From NCBI GenBank assembly GCA_959018755.1, contig CAUEMA010000016.1:1-47610 (forward strand): a DNA stretch of 47,610 nt, given 5' to 3'. The notes under the pieces were generated by a model. It saw only the letters and a list, made by a program, of their open reading frames with translations, had not been told where the DNA came from and searched no databases. Position numbers and translations under genes: made by a program. The stretch's first letter is position 1. Each line of letters begins with the position of its first letter. Of the stretch, positions 8,359 through 16,604 are shown one piece after another. Source of the DNA: an uncultured Collinsella sp. Its GTDB lineage: Bacteria; Actinomycetota; Coriobacteriia; Coriobacteriales; Coriobacteriaceae.

Positions 8359-9303
8359 TTAGTTGCCCGACGCCGTGCCTTGGCTCGAGCTGTCAGATGC
8401 CGTGCCGGACGCGGTTCCGCTCGAGCTGTTAGTGCTGCTGTTGTCGGTAGATCCCGTGCCCGATGTATTGTCGCTTGTCTGGTCGCCCGTGCTCGGCTGC
8501 GAGCTGTCAGTCGTTTGGCTTGAGTCGGTCGTGCCGGATTGCGTGCCGCTGTTGTTTACGGAAGAATCGACGCCCTGCGATTGATCGGGGGTGTTCGAGG
8601 ACGAGTCGGTGGATGCGGAGGTGCCCTGCGAGTCGTCCTGCTGGCTTTGCGATTGACCAGTGCTATCCGCGTCGTGCTCGGTCGTGCGCGACGACAGAAT
8701 CGGCTCGGGGCGCTCGCCCAGACCCTCACCGGCGGTGGTGATAAGGATGGCGCCGGCACAGGCAATGACCGCGACGATGGCGATGGCGATCGAGAAGACG
8801 ATGACCTTCTTTTGCGTCTGGCTGCGCTCTGCCGCCGCCTTGGCGCGCAAGCTGTCGGGGGCAACGCGCGCCGTGGTCGCGCGCCCCGCAATCTGGCGCA
8901 TCTCCTGCGTAGTCGCGGCGCCGCCCAGGTGCTCCTCGGCATTAAATTCAACGGGCTCATAGGCGCCGGCGGGGTAGTCGACGTCGGCGTGCGTACCTTT
9001 GAGGGCTTTGGCGCTGGCAGAGATAAAGTGGCGGTAGACCTGCGAGGACACAACGGTGATGACCGAGCTCACGGCGGCACCGATCACCGATCCGGCGATA
9101 CCGATCTTGGAAGCAAGCGCGACGCTTGTGGCGGCTGCTGCGGCGCCGGCGATGATCTGGGGAATGGAAATGTCATCGAACAGGCCCTTTTTGGGCGCGA
9201 TGGCCATGGTCTGTCCGATGGAATGGTTTTCGTGAACGCCGTTGTTGAGCGCGGCTGGTGTCATGACGCGCGTGCGCGGCGCGTCGGTGTACTTGGTTGT
9301 CAT
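8359..9303 (-). CDS. Hypothetical membrane protein with long Ser/Thr/Gln/Asn-rich tail
   Basis: The 314-residue protein has an Ala/Val/Ile-rich hydrophobic region at about 50-95 (IPQIIAGAAAAATSVALASK) and a second strong membrane segment near 175-200 (IVFSIAIAIVAVIACAGAIL). The final 110 residues are almost entirely Ser, Thr, Gln, Asp, Asn and Gly, a low-complexity tail probably exposed outside the cell. No catalytic motif is visible. ATG 9303 is chosen because GGGAGGG lies just upstream; an upstream in-frame ATG at 9399 has no such site. The low-complexity tail suggests a surface or stalk-like role, but the function is unknown. Confidence 0.75.
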   Translation of the reverse strand: MTTKYTDAPRTRVMTPAALNNGVHENHSIGQTMAIAPKKGLFDDISIPQIIAGAAAAATSVALASKIGIAGSVIGAAVSSVITVVSSQVYRHFISASAKALKGTHADVDYPAGAYEPVEFNAEEHLGGAATTQEMRQIAGRATTARVAPDSLRAKAAAERSQTQKKVIVFSIAIAIVAVIACAGAILITTAGEGLGERPEPILSSRTTEHDADSTGQSQSQQDDSQGTSASTDSSSNTPDQSQGVDSSVNNSGTQSGTTDSSQTTDSSQPSTGDQTSDNTSGTGSTDNSSTNSSSGTASGTASDSSSQGTASGN

Positions 9304-9506
9304 ACGGGGCCCTCCCGGTGTAAATCTGCTTCGTTTCATGCAGCCATCAGGGTACCCATCAGATGTGAATCGTACGTGACATTTAACAGATACCATCAAC
9401 TTATCAATAGCTCACCAAGTTGGTGGGATGCGGTTACACCCGGCGGTTGAACTACAATAGGGCTTGCTAATTGTTGTGAATGGCGTTTACGCACGGGAGC
9501 ATTCTT

Positions 9507-11486
9507 ATGAATCTTCACCTTTCTCAGTCTGATGGCTTTTTGCGTGTGGCGGCGGCCTCGCCCAAGATTCGCGTAGCCGATGTCGAGGGCAATGCCGAGG
9601 TTGCACTGACGGCTGTTCGCGAGGCTGCCGAGCGCGGCGTTCGCGCGCTGGTGTTGCCCGAGCTTAACCTGACCGGCTATACCGCGGCCGACCTGTTCCA
9701 TAACCGCACGCTGCTGCATGCCTGCGAGGCTGCTCTGGTGCATATCCTCGATGAGACTCGTGAGCTGCCGATTGTCTTTACCATCGGTCTTCCCGTGGCG
9801 GTGGCCGAGAACATCTACAACTGCGCCGCCGTGTGCTGTGCGGGTGAGCTTTTGGGTCTTACGGCCAAGAAGTATCTGCCCAACTATGGCGAGTTCTATG
9901 AGCGCCGTTGGTTTGCTCCGGCGCCTGCGGATCCTGTGTGGGTCGAGTTTGCCGGTCAGGGTCCGGTTCCGCTGGGTTCGGGGCTTGTCTACCGCTGCTG
10001 TGATGAGGGCGCCGAGGACCTGGTGCTGGGCGTTGAGGTCTGTGAGGACCTGTGGGTGCCGGCGCCCCCTTCGACCGAGATGGCGCTTGCCGGTGCGACG
10101 GTGATTCTCAATCCGTCGGCCTCGGACGAGATTATCGGTAAGGCAGATTACCGCCGCAGCCTCATCTCCAATCAGAGTGCGCGCCTGTACTGTGCCTATG
10201 CCTATGCAGACGCGAGCGAGGGCGAGTCCACGACCGACATGGTCTTTGCGGGGGAGAACCTCGTCTACGAAAACGGCTCCAAGCTCGCCGCGACCAAGCT
10301 GCTTACCTGCGACATGGCCGTCGCCGACGTTGACCTTGACCGCCTGGTTGCCGAGCGCCGTCGCTCGACGACGTGGACGCGCGCGGACGATGCGCCGGAG
10401 GCCACGACCGTTGAATTTTCGTTTGAGGGCGTGCCGGCAGATGAACCTGTCCTGCGCGATGCGTTCGACATCGACCGTGTCTTCCCCCGCGCGCCCTTTG
10501 TGCCGGCCGACCATGGCGACCTGGCCGAGCGTTGCGAGACTATCATCGACCTGCAGACCGCCGGCCTCAAGACTCGCCTGGCCCATACGGGCACCAAGGC
10601 GGCTGTCATCGGTCTTTCAGGCGGCCTGGACTCCACGCTGGCGCTGCTCGTGACGGTTCGCGCCTTCGATGCACTGGGACTGCCGCGCACCGGTATCACG
10701 GCCGTGTCCATGCCCGGCTTTGGCACGACGCATCGCACCAAGTCGAATGCCGAGTCGCTCGCCCGCGACCTGGGTGTGAGCTTCCGCGAGGTTTCGATCC
10801 ACGCGGCTGTGGAACAGCACTTCAAGGACATTGAGCACGATCCGGCCGTGCAGGACGTGACCTACGAGAACAGCCAGGCGCGCGAGCGTACGCAGATTTT
10901 GATGGATCTGGCCAACCAGGCTGGCGGTTTTGTCATCGGCACAGGCGATCTGTCGGAGCTGGCGCTCGGCTGGGCTACCTATAACGGCGATCACATGAGC
11001 ATGTACGCCGTCAACGCGAGCGTGCCCAAGACGCTTGTGCGCCATCTGGTGCGCTATGCGGCCGATGTCTTTGGTGGGCGCATTGCCGAGGTCCTGCTCG
11101 ATATCCTCGATACGCCAGTGTCCCCCGAGCTTCTGCCGCCCACGGGCGATGGCGAGATTGCGCAGAAGACCGAGGATTTGGTGGGGCCGTACGAGCTGCA
11201 CGATTACTTCCTCTATTACCTGCTGCGTTTTGGCTTTGAGCCGGGCAAGATCTACCGCATGGCGCTCAAGAGCTTTGAGGGCGTCTACGACGCCAAGACC
11301 GTTCACACGTGGTTACGTACGTTCTACCGTCGCTTCTTTGCCCAGCAGTTTAAGCGCAGCTGTCTGCCCGATGGTCCCAAGGTGGGCTCGGTGACACTCA
11401 GCCCGCGCGGTGATTGGCGTATGTCGAGTGACGCCAGCTCGCATCTGTGGCTTGCGCAGATCGACGCGCTCGATGCAGTTGACTAA
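9507..11486 (+). CDS. nadE: Glutamine-dependent NAD(+) synthetase
   Basis: A 659-residue two-domain enzyme converts nicotinate adenine dinucleotide to NAD using glutamine. The N-terminal nitrilase-type glutaminase shows the Glu-Lys-Cys triad in LPELNLTGYTAADLF, KKYLPNYGEFYE and GVEVCEDLWVP. The synthetase domain has the PP-loop GLSGGLDSTLALL near residue 370, GTGDLSELALGW and the C-terminal FKRSCLPDGPKVG. Length and layout match the large actinobacterial NadE type. ATG 9507 follows GGGAG at 9495-9499; the in-frame ATG at 9480 lies upstream of that site. A possible -10 (TACAAT, 9453-9458) lies upstream without a clear -35. Confidence 0.95.
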   Translation: MNLHLSQSDGFLRVAAASPKIRVADVEGNAEVALTAVREAAERGVRALVLPELNLTGYTAADLFHNRTLLHACEAALVHILDETRELPIVFTIGLPVAVAENIYNCAAVCCAGELLGLTAKKYLPNYGEFYERRWFAPAPADPVWVEFAGQGPVPLGSGLVYRCCDEGAEDLVLGVEVCEDLWVPAPPSTEMALAGATVILNPSASDEIIGKADYRRSLISNQSARLYCAYAYADASEGESTTDMVFAGENLVYENGSKLAATKLLTCDMAVADVDLDRLVAERRRSTTWTRADDAPEATTVEFSFEGVPADEPVLRDAFDIDRVFPRAPFVPADHGDLAERCETIIDLQTAGLKTRLAHTGTKAAVIGLSGGLDSTLALLVTVRAFDALGLPRTGITAVSMPGFGTTHRTKSNAESLARDLGVSFREVSIHAAVEQHFKDIEHDPAVQDVTYENSQARERTQILMDLANQAGGFVIGTGDLSELALGWATYNGDHMSMYAVNASVPKTLVRHLVRYAADVFGGRIAEVLLDILDTPVSPELLPPTGDGEIAQKTEDLVGPYELHDYFLYYLLRFGFEPGKIYRMALKSFEGVYDAKTVHTWLRTFYRRFFAQQFKRSCLPDGPKVGSVTLSPRGDWRMSSDASSHLWLAQIDALDAVD

Positions 11487-11554
11487 GGTTGGCTAAATTG
11501 AACCAATACGGGGGTTGCAAGCGTTACACTTTTGCAATCTGATGGCCCGTATTG

Positions 11555-11585
11555 CGCGGCGCTCTTGTCAGAGCGCCGCGTTTTT
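11555..11585 (+). terminator. Intrinsic terminator between nadE and the aminotransferase gene
   Basis: CGCGGCGCTC (11555-11564) and GAGCGCCGCG (11571-11580) form a perfect 10-bp stem with loop TTGTCA, followed by five Ts. Confidence 0.9.
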
Positions 11586-11604
11586 CATATCGAAAGGTGG
11601 CACC

Positions 11605-12768
11605 ATGCAGACATCGCAGCGTCTCGACCGCTTTGGCGCGGAGGTCTTCGCCTCGCTCAACAACAAGCTTCTCGCGCTGAAGGCTCAGGGCAAGACCATT
11701 TACAACATGAGCGTGGGCACGCCCGACTTTAAGCCGTACGACCACGTGGTCGAGGCGCTCACGCAGGCGGCCCAAGATCCCGAGATGTGGAAGTACGCCC
11801 TGCGCGACCTGCCTGAGCTTAAGCAAGCCGTGTGCGATTACTACGAGCGTCGCTTTGGCGTTTCGGGCATTACGCCGTCCATGGTGCAGTCGTGCAACGG
11901 CACGCAGGAGGGCGTGGGTCATTTGGGCCTGGCCCTGCTCGATCCGGGTGACACCATTCTAGTTCCCGATCCGTGCTACCCGGTCTTTGAGGCGGGTGCG
12001 AAGATCGCCGATGCCAAGCTCGAGTACTATCCGCTGGTTGCCGAGCACAATTACCTGCCCTATGTGGCGGGCATCGATCCCGAGGTGGCCGATCGCGCCA
12101 AGTACATGATCGTTTCGTTGCCCGCGAACCCGGTCGGCTCGGTGGGTACGCCCGAGGTCTACGAGGAGATTATCGCCTTCGCGCGTGAGCACGATCTACT
12201 GATTGTTCACGACAACGCGTACTCCGACATCGTGTTCGACGGCGAGCCGGGCGGAAGCTTCTTGCAGTATCCCGGTGCGCTCGAGGTGGGCGTTGAGTTC
12301 TTCTCGCTCTCCAAGTCGTTTAACGTCACCGGTGCGCGTATCGGCTTTTTGGTCGGCCGCGAGGACGTGGTCTCGGCCTTTGCCAAGCTGCGCAGCCAAA
12401 TCGACTTTGGTATGTTCTTCCCGATCCAGAAGGCTGCTATCGCCTGTCTGAACGGTCCGCGCGATGAGGTCGAGGCGCAGCGTCTGAAGTACCAGGAGCG
12501 CCGCGATGCCCTGTGCGACGGTCTTGAGGGCCTGGGCTGGGAGCGTCCCAACGCGCATGGCTCTATGTTCGTGTGGGCCAAGCTTCCCGGTGGTCGCACC
12601 GATTCCATGGCGTTTTGCGAGGAGCTTATGGAGAAGGCCGGCGTTGTGGTGACGCCGGGCGCGAGCTTTGGTCCTTCGGGCGAGGGGCACGTGCGCATGG
12701 CGCTGGTCTTGCCGCCCGACCAGATCGCTTTGGCTGTCGAGGCCATTCGCGAGGCGGGCCTGTATTAG
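11605..12768 (+). CDS. Class I/II PLP-dependent aminotransferase (possible DAP-pathway aminotransferase)
   Basis: This 387-residue fold-type I aminotransferase has VGTPDFKPYDHV near the N-terminus, SCNGTQEGVGHL in the cofactor phosphate region, LPANPVGSV (substrate/PLP Asn), HDNAYSDIVFD (Asp and Tyr to PLP) and SLSKSFNVTGARIGF, holding the Schiff-base lysine. It resembles aspartate, alanine and LL-DAP-type aminotransferases. Because the window encodes the acetylated DAP route but no other aminotransferase, it may supply N-acetyl-DAP aminotransferase, but it is 4 kb away in a separate unit, so this is inference. ATG 11605 follows AAAGGTGG. The longer frame from 11515 runs back through the terminator and is unlikely. 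Confidence 0.85.
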   Translation: MQTSQRLDRFGAEVFASLNNKLLALKAQGKTIYNMSVGTPDFKPYDHVVEALTQAAQDPEMWKYALRDLPELKQAVCDYYERRFGVSGITPSMVQSCNGTQEGVGHLGLALLDPGDTILVPDPCYPVFEAGAKIADAKLEYYPLVAEHNYLPYVAGIDPEVADRAKYMIVSLPANPVGSVGTPEVYEEIIAFAREHDLLIVHDNAYSDIVFDGEPGGSFLQYPGALEVGVEFFSLSKSFNVTGARIGFLVGREDVVSAFAKLRSQIDFGMFFPIQKAAIACLNGPRDEVEAQRLKYQERRDALCDGLEGLGWERPNAHGSMFVWAKLPGGRTDSMAFCEELMEKAGVVVTPGASFGPSGEGHVRMALVLPPDQIALAVEAIREAGLY

Positions 12769-12912
12769 AAAGTTGTTTCGGCTCGTCAATAGCTCGAAAC
12801 CGATTTCGTGCAGTTATTTTACGAATTCTGCAAATAATTTCGGTAAGCGGTCGATATTTGGCTGCGAATAGGAGCATAATCAAAGTCCCGATTGGATGTA
12901 TTGGGATTACGG

Positions 12913-12946
12913 CAAGCCGCTCGGGTCGTTCCCGGGCGGCTTGTTT
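12913..12946 (+). terminator. Hairpin in the ldh 5' region (terminator or attenuator)
   Basis: CAAGCCGC-T-CGGG pairs with CCCG-G-GCGGCTTG, a 13-bp stem with one wobble and loop TCGTT, followed by TTTG. It lies after the aminotransferase and about 12 bases before the ldh ribosome-binding site. A weak T tract leaves open whether it ends the upstream transcript or tunes ldh. Confidence 0.6.
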
Positions 12947-12969
12947 GTGGAGAGAGATGGGAGTTTCTA

Positions 12970-13920
12970 ATGGTTAATGAGAAGAAGGTCGCTATTGTCG
13001 GCTGCGGTTTCGTCGGTTCGTCTTCGGCGTTCGCGCTGATGCAGAGCGGTCTGTTCTCCGAAATGGTCCTCATCGACGTGGACAAGAACCGCGCCGAGGG
13101 TGAGGCCCTGGATATCGCGCACGGCATGACGTTTGCCGAGCCGATGAAGATCTACGCCGGCGATTATTCCGATGTCGCCGACGCCGCCATGATCGTCGTC
13201 ACCGCTGGCGCTGCCCAGAAGCCCGGTGAGACCCGCCTGGACCTGGTCAACAAGAACGTCAACATTTTTAAGTCCATTATCCCCGAGATTAAGAAGTCTG
13301 GCTTCGACGGCATTCTGCTCATCGTCTCCAACCCGGTCGATGTTCTGACTTATGCCGCCATCAAGATGTCCGGCTTGCCCGAGGGCCATGTCATCGGCTC
13401 CGGCACCGTACTCGACACCGGCCGTCTGCAGCAGATGCTTGGCGCCCACGTCGAGGTTGACCCGCGCGACGTTCAGGCCTACGTCATGGGTGAGCACGGC
13501 GACTCCGAGTTTGTCGCTTGGTCCAGCGCTCAGGTTGCCGGCGTTCCGCTGAACACCTTCTGCGAGCTCCATGGTCATCTGGAGCATGAGGCTGCCGAGA
13601 AGCGCATCGCCGAGGACGTCAAGAACTCCGCCTACACCATCATCGAGAAGAAGCACGCCACCTACTACGGCGTCGCCATGGCCGTTAAGCGCATCTGCAC
13701 TGCCGTCATGCGCGATGAGCAGACCGTTCTGCCCGTTTCCTCGCTCATGGTGGGCGAGTATGGCCTGTCCGATCTTGCCATCTCCATGCCGACCGTCGTT
13801 GGCCGCGACGGCGTCGTCTGCCGCGTCCCCGTGCCGCTGAACGATGACGAGCAGCATGAGCTCACCGTTTCTGCTAAAGCCCTTAAGGACATCATCGACA
13901 GCGTCGACTTCTCCTACTAA
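12970..13920 (+). CDS. ldh: L-lactate dehydrogenase
   Basis: A 316-residue NAD-dependent LDH reduces pyruvate to L-lactate and regenerates NAD in fermentation. It has the Rossmann motif VGCGFVGSSSAFAL at about 10-23, DVDKNRAEGEALD (Asp for NAD ribose), TAGAAQKPGETRLDL (the substrate-binding loop with Gln, as in LDH rather than malate dehydrogenase, which has Arg), VSNPVDVLTY, and GEHGDSEF with the catalytic His. ATG 12970 has a GGGAG site upstream. It is monocistronic, with a hairpin before and a terminator after. Confidence 0.95.
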   Translation: MVNEKKVAIVGCGFVGSSSAFALMQSGLFSEMVLIDVDKNRAEGEALDIAHGMTFAEPMKIYAGDYSDVADAAMIVVTAGAAQKPGETRLDLVNKNVNIFKSIIPEIKKSGFDGILLIVSNPVDVLTYAAIKMSGLPEGHVIGSGTVLDTGRLQQMLGAHVEVDPRDVQAYVMGEHGDSEFVAWSSAQVAGVPLNTFCELHGHLEHEAAEKRIAEDVKNSAYTIIEKKHATYYGVAMAVKRICTAVMRDEQTVLPVSSLMVGEYGLSDLAISMPTVVGRDGVVCRVPVPLNDDEQHELTVSAKALKDIIDSVDFSY

Positions 13921-13951
13921 ATTCGGCTCGTTTAAGCAACAAGCTACAATG

Positions 13952-13987
13952 AAGGCGTCTGGGTCCATGTGACCCGGGCGCCTTTTT
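13952..13987 (+). terminator. Intrinsic terminator after ldh
   Basis: AAGGCGTCTGGGTC pairs with GACCCGGGCGCCTT (14 bp with two G-T wobbles) around loop CATGT, followed by TTT. Confidence 0.9.
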
Positions 13988-14006
13988 GGTGCATCGGGGA
14001 CAGGTT
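13988..14006 (+). repeat. Left copy of inverted repeat bracketing the Mbeg1-like gene
   Basis: GGTGCATCGGGGACAGGTT is repeated, inverted and with one change, at 15257-15275. A partial inverted copy, AACCTGTCCCC, is at 14043-14053, so the left end can also fold on itself. Confidence 0.65.
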
Positions 14007-14080
14007 TGTTTGCGTCAAATGAGGTGCAAACGCTGCAAAACCAACCTGTCCCCCCTTGCACCGTTGTTGATGGGAGGGCC

Positions 14081-15241
14081 ATGTCTGATTCGCCTAACTT
14101 TTTGACCTATGCTCAGACGGCGTTTGATCCGTTTGAGGAGCGGCCGTTCTGCGCGGTGGATAGCCTCGTCTTTGCGTGGTTGTCGTATTTGCGCCTGCCG
14201 CAGGACATGTCAGAGCTTGAGGGCTGGCAGGGCCTAGACGTACGCGATCTGCTGCGTGCCGAGTGCTACCGGGATATGGTTGGCGATCTGTGGAATCCAG
14301 AGGGAAGCCGTGCCTTGTTGGAGGCCGTGGCAGCAAACCCTCGCTACCGTGGCGTGCACGTTTGCGGCTATCGTGCCGTGAGCGATGTGGTGGCGACAGA
14401 GCAGTTTGCAGCCATGGCGTTCCGGTTTCCGGCGGGGTTTAGTTATCTTTCCTTCCGGGGGACCGACAGCACGATTGTGGGCTGGAAAGAGGACTTTAAC
14501 ATGGCTTTCCGGTGTCCTGTGCCGGCCCAGGAATCAGCGGCGCGTTATGTGGACGAGGCAGCGGATGCAGTCGACGGGCCGCTTTTGTGTGGAGGTCATT
14601 CCAAGGGCGGAAACCTTGCGGTGTACGGTGCGGCGATGTGCTCCGATGTCGCCCGCGAGCGAATCGAACGGGCGTATTCCCATGATGGTCCGGGCTTCGT
14701 CGAGGAGTTTCTGAGCAGCAACGCCTTTGTCGATCTTTCCGGTCGAATCGATAAGACGCTACCTCGGTCGTCGATCTTTGGCATGATGTTCGAGACACAG
14801 GAGGACTATGCCATCGTTGAGAGCACCGAGTTCAGCCTGCTGCAGCACAATCCCTTTAGCTGGGTGGTTGATGGTCGCGACTTCGTGTACTGTGAGCGCC
14901 TGTCCGCCGGTGCTCGATACGTTGATGGCTCCATTCGCGAGATGCTGCTTGCAGTGTCGCCTAGCGAGCGCGAGCGCTTTGTAGATGCGTTGTTCTCCGT
15001 GTTTGAGGCTACGGGTGCTGAGCGGTTTGCGGATATCGCAGGAAATCTGCGCGAGAGCCTGCCCGTGATGCTCCAGGCTGCGCAAGGCTTTGACAAGGAT
15101 ACGCGACGCTTTGTCTCGCAGACCATCGTGGCAATTCTTAAGTGTGCGCTGCTGCCCAGACGTCCCGAGTTCAGCGTGCCTTCTAGCGGTAAGAGCCTGG
15201 CAGAACAGCTCGAGGTGTGGCAGTCCGAGTTCCTGCGCTAA
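14081..15241 (+). CDS. Mbeg1-like / DUF2974 alpha/beta-hydrolase fold protein
   Basis: This 386-residue protein has a lipase-like core. FSYLSFRGTDSTIVGWKED is followed by LLCGGHSKGGNLAVYGAA, whose GHSKG is the GxSxG nucleophile elbow, and a histidine-bearing YSHDGPGF. This pattern defines the Mbeg1-like (DUF2974) family, poorly characterised hydrolases common in gut Firmicutes and Actinobacteria. There is no signal peptide, so it is probably cytosolic. ATG 14081 follows GGGAGG at 14072-14077. The gene is bracketed by a 19-base inverted repeat, which may indicate that it moved as a cassette. The substrate is unknown. Confidence 0.82.
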   Translation: MSDSPNFLTYAQTAFDPFEERPFCAVDSLVFAWLSYLRLPQDMSELEGWQGLDVRDLLRAECYRDMVGDLWNPEGSRALLEAVAANPRYRGVHVCGYRAVSDVVATEQFAAMAFRFPAGFSYLSFRGTDSTIVGWKEDFNMAFRCPVPAQESAARYVDEAADAVDGPLLCGGHSKGGNLAVYGAAMCSDVARERIERAYSHDGPGFVEEFLSSNAFVDLSGRIDKTLPRSSIFGMMFETQEDYAIVESTEFSLLQHNPFSWVVDGRDFVYCERLSAGARYVDGSIREMLLAVSPSERERFVDALFSVFEATGAERFADIAGNLRESLPVMLQAAQGFDKDTRRFVSQTIVAILKCALLPRRPEFSVPSSGKSLAEQLEVWQSEFLR

Positions 15242-15256
15242 CCATTGGTGCAGAGC

Positions 15257-15275
15257 AACCTGTCCCCGATGCGCC
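15257..15275 (-). repeat. Right copy of inverted repeat bracketing the Mbeg1-like gene
   Basis: AACCTGTCCCCGATGCGCC is the reverse complement of the 13988-14006 copy except for one base. It starts 16 bases after the hydrolase stop. Confidence 0.65.
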
Positions 15276-15352
15276 AATCTTCGATACGCCTGGAGCGGGC
15301 TCGACCGCTATACTGGTTCGTGCCGAAATCGATCTAGAACGGAATGCCGTAT

Positions 15353-16357
15353 ATGAAAATCAATCACGCGATTCTGCATATCCTGGACTTTGACTCTGCC
15401 GTCAACGTTATGAGCCAGCGCGAGCTCGATATCGAGAGCCGAACCGTGCGCAACTTTGTGACCACGCACCTGCGCCGCGCCCGCACCTCTGCCGATAACA
15501 AGCGCGCCACGTTTGCCGAGAACTCCGCATTCGGCGGTGAGCTCAAGGGCTATTTCTTTGGCGAGCGTGAGTTCGTGGACCTGTCGCAGCAGATTGCGGA
15601 GTTTATCTCTTCCGAGCTCACCAAAGCCGAGAAAGCCGAGTCCACTGACGTGCTTGTGGCGGACTTTGACGATGATGAGGATGCCCGCTGGTTTGCCGTG
15701 ATGCTGCTGGGCTCTAAGCAGGCATTCATGCACGAGGTGGGTCGCGAAGAGGGCGAGGTGCGTAACGACATCGCGCGCCACTACGCCATTCTGCCGAACC
15801 CTTCGCAAAAGGTGCCGAGCTATGCAATCGTGCGTGCAAGCACCATGGAGATCGGTTATGTGGATAAGAAGCGCAAGATTGCCGGCGAGGATCGCATGCT
15901 CATTCCCGACGGCCTGCTGCAATGCGACACGGGTGTTTCGGGTAAGGAGGTCATCGACACGGTGACGCGCGTGGTCGAGGAGGTCGCTGAAGAGCACGGC
16001 GCCAACACGGCCGTAGCGCTCGCCAAGGTCAAAGCCGCCGTTGCCGAGAAGGTCGAGGATGAAGAGGAGCTGCCGCCTTGGGATATCGTCGATGAGGTCT
16101 TTGAGGACGAGCCGGTTATCAAGGAGAGCGTGCGTGCGGCGCTGACCGAGGAGAAGATGCCCGAGCGCGTGCCCGTGGAGCGCAGGCAGGTCGAGCGCGC
16201 GGCCGTGCGCAATCACAAGATTCGTACCGACACGGGCATCGAGATCAGCTTCCCGGCCGAGATGGGTTCGAACTCCGAGTACATCGAGTTTGTCAACGAG
16301 CCCAACGGCCTCATCTCCATCGAGCTCAAGAATATCGGCAGCATCGAGAATCGATAA
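15353..16357 (+). CDS. Nucleoid-associated protein (NdpA/YejK-like)
   Basis: The 334-residue protein fits the 37-kDa nucleoid-associated protein family (PF04245). It begins INHAILHILDFDS, has an acidic SSELTKAEKAESTDVLVADFDDDED segment, and a central MHEVGREEG followed by NPSQKVPSYAIV. The second half carries an EVAEEHG helix and an acidic linker, ending with IEISFPAEMGSNSEYIEF. Family members bind DNA or sit on the nucleoid in E. coli. I prefer ATG 15353 (MKINHA) over ATG 15344, because the family usually begins so and GGA lies at 15341-15343; spacing does not settle it. It is monocistronic with a good terminator. Confidence 0.82.
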   Translation: MKINHAILHILDFDSAVNVMSQRELDIESRTVRNFVTTHLRRARTSADNKRATFAENSAFGGELKGYFFGEREFVDLSQQIAEFISSELTKAEKAESTDVLVADFDDDEDARWFAVMLLGSKQAFMHEVGREEGEVRNDIARHYAILPNPSQKVPSYAIVRASTMEIGYVDKKRKIAGEDRMLIPDGLLQCDTGVSGKEVIDTVTRVVEEVAEEHGANTAVALAKVKAAVAEKVEDEEELPPWDIVDEVFEDEPVIKESVRAALTEEKMPERVPVERRQVERAAVRNHKIRTDTGIEISFPAEMGSNSEYIEFVNEPNGLISIELKNIGSIENR

Positions 16358-16384
16358 ACTGTGCTTGGACACTGCAAAAAAACA

Positions 16385-16420
16385 AAGGCCGAAGCCTCGG
16401 ATGAGGGCTTCGGCCTTTTT
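16385..16420 (+). terminator. Intrinsic terminator after the nucleoid-associated protein gene
   Basis: AAGGCCGAAGCC (16385-16396) and GGCTTCGGCCTT (16406-16417) form a perfect 12-bp stem followed by five Ts. Confidence 0.93.
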
Positions 16421-16455
16421 GCTTGGAGCTGAATTACCCCGCAGGTTGAGCATAA

Positions 16456-16602
16456 GTCAACGAAAACGACCCAGAGCGAGCAAGGTGACGTGAAAGAGGA
16501 GGGCATTGACCTTTTGGTCATGCCCGACGATTGAATGTCAGATTGCCGCTCTGGGTCGTTTGGAGTGTCGAGCCGTTACGCGGTTTGTCAAAACCGCGTA
16601 AC
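16456..16602 (-). repeat. Structured 3'-end element, family 1, copy A (after dapH)
   Basis: Read on the minus strand, this 147-base element begins three bases after the dapH stop. It has a perfect 12-bp hairpin with a 4-base loop (16579-16602), a spacer, and a large hairpin. The large hairpin has a 15-bp perfect outer stem (16464-16478 with 16547-16561), conserved inner strands, and a tip hairpin at 16501-16525. A second copy of the same length and order lies at 35213-35359. The inner strands (GCAATCTGAC, TTCAATCGTCG, CTCTTTCACGTCACCTTG) are nearly identical in the two copies, while the outer stem and tip differ but remain paired. Confidence 0.8.
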
Positions 16603-16604
16603 TA

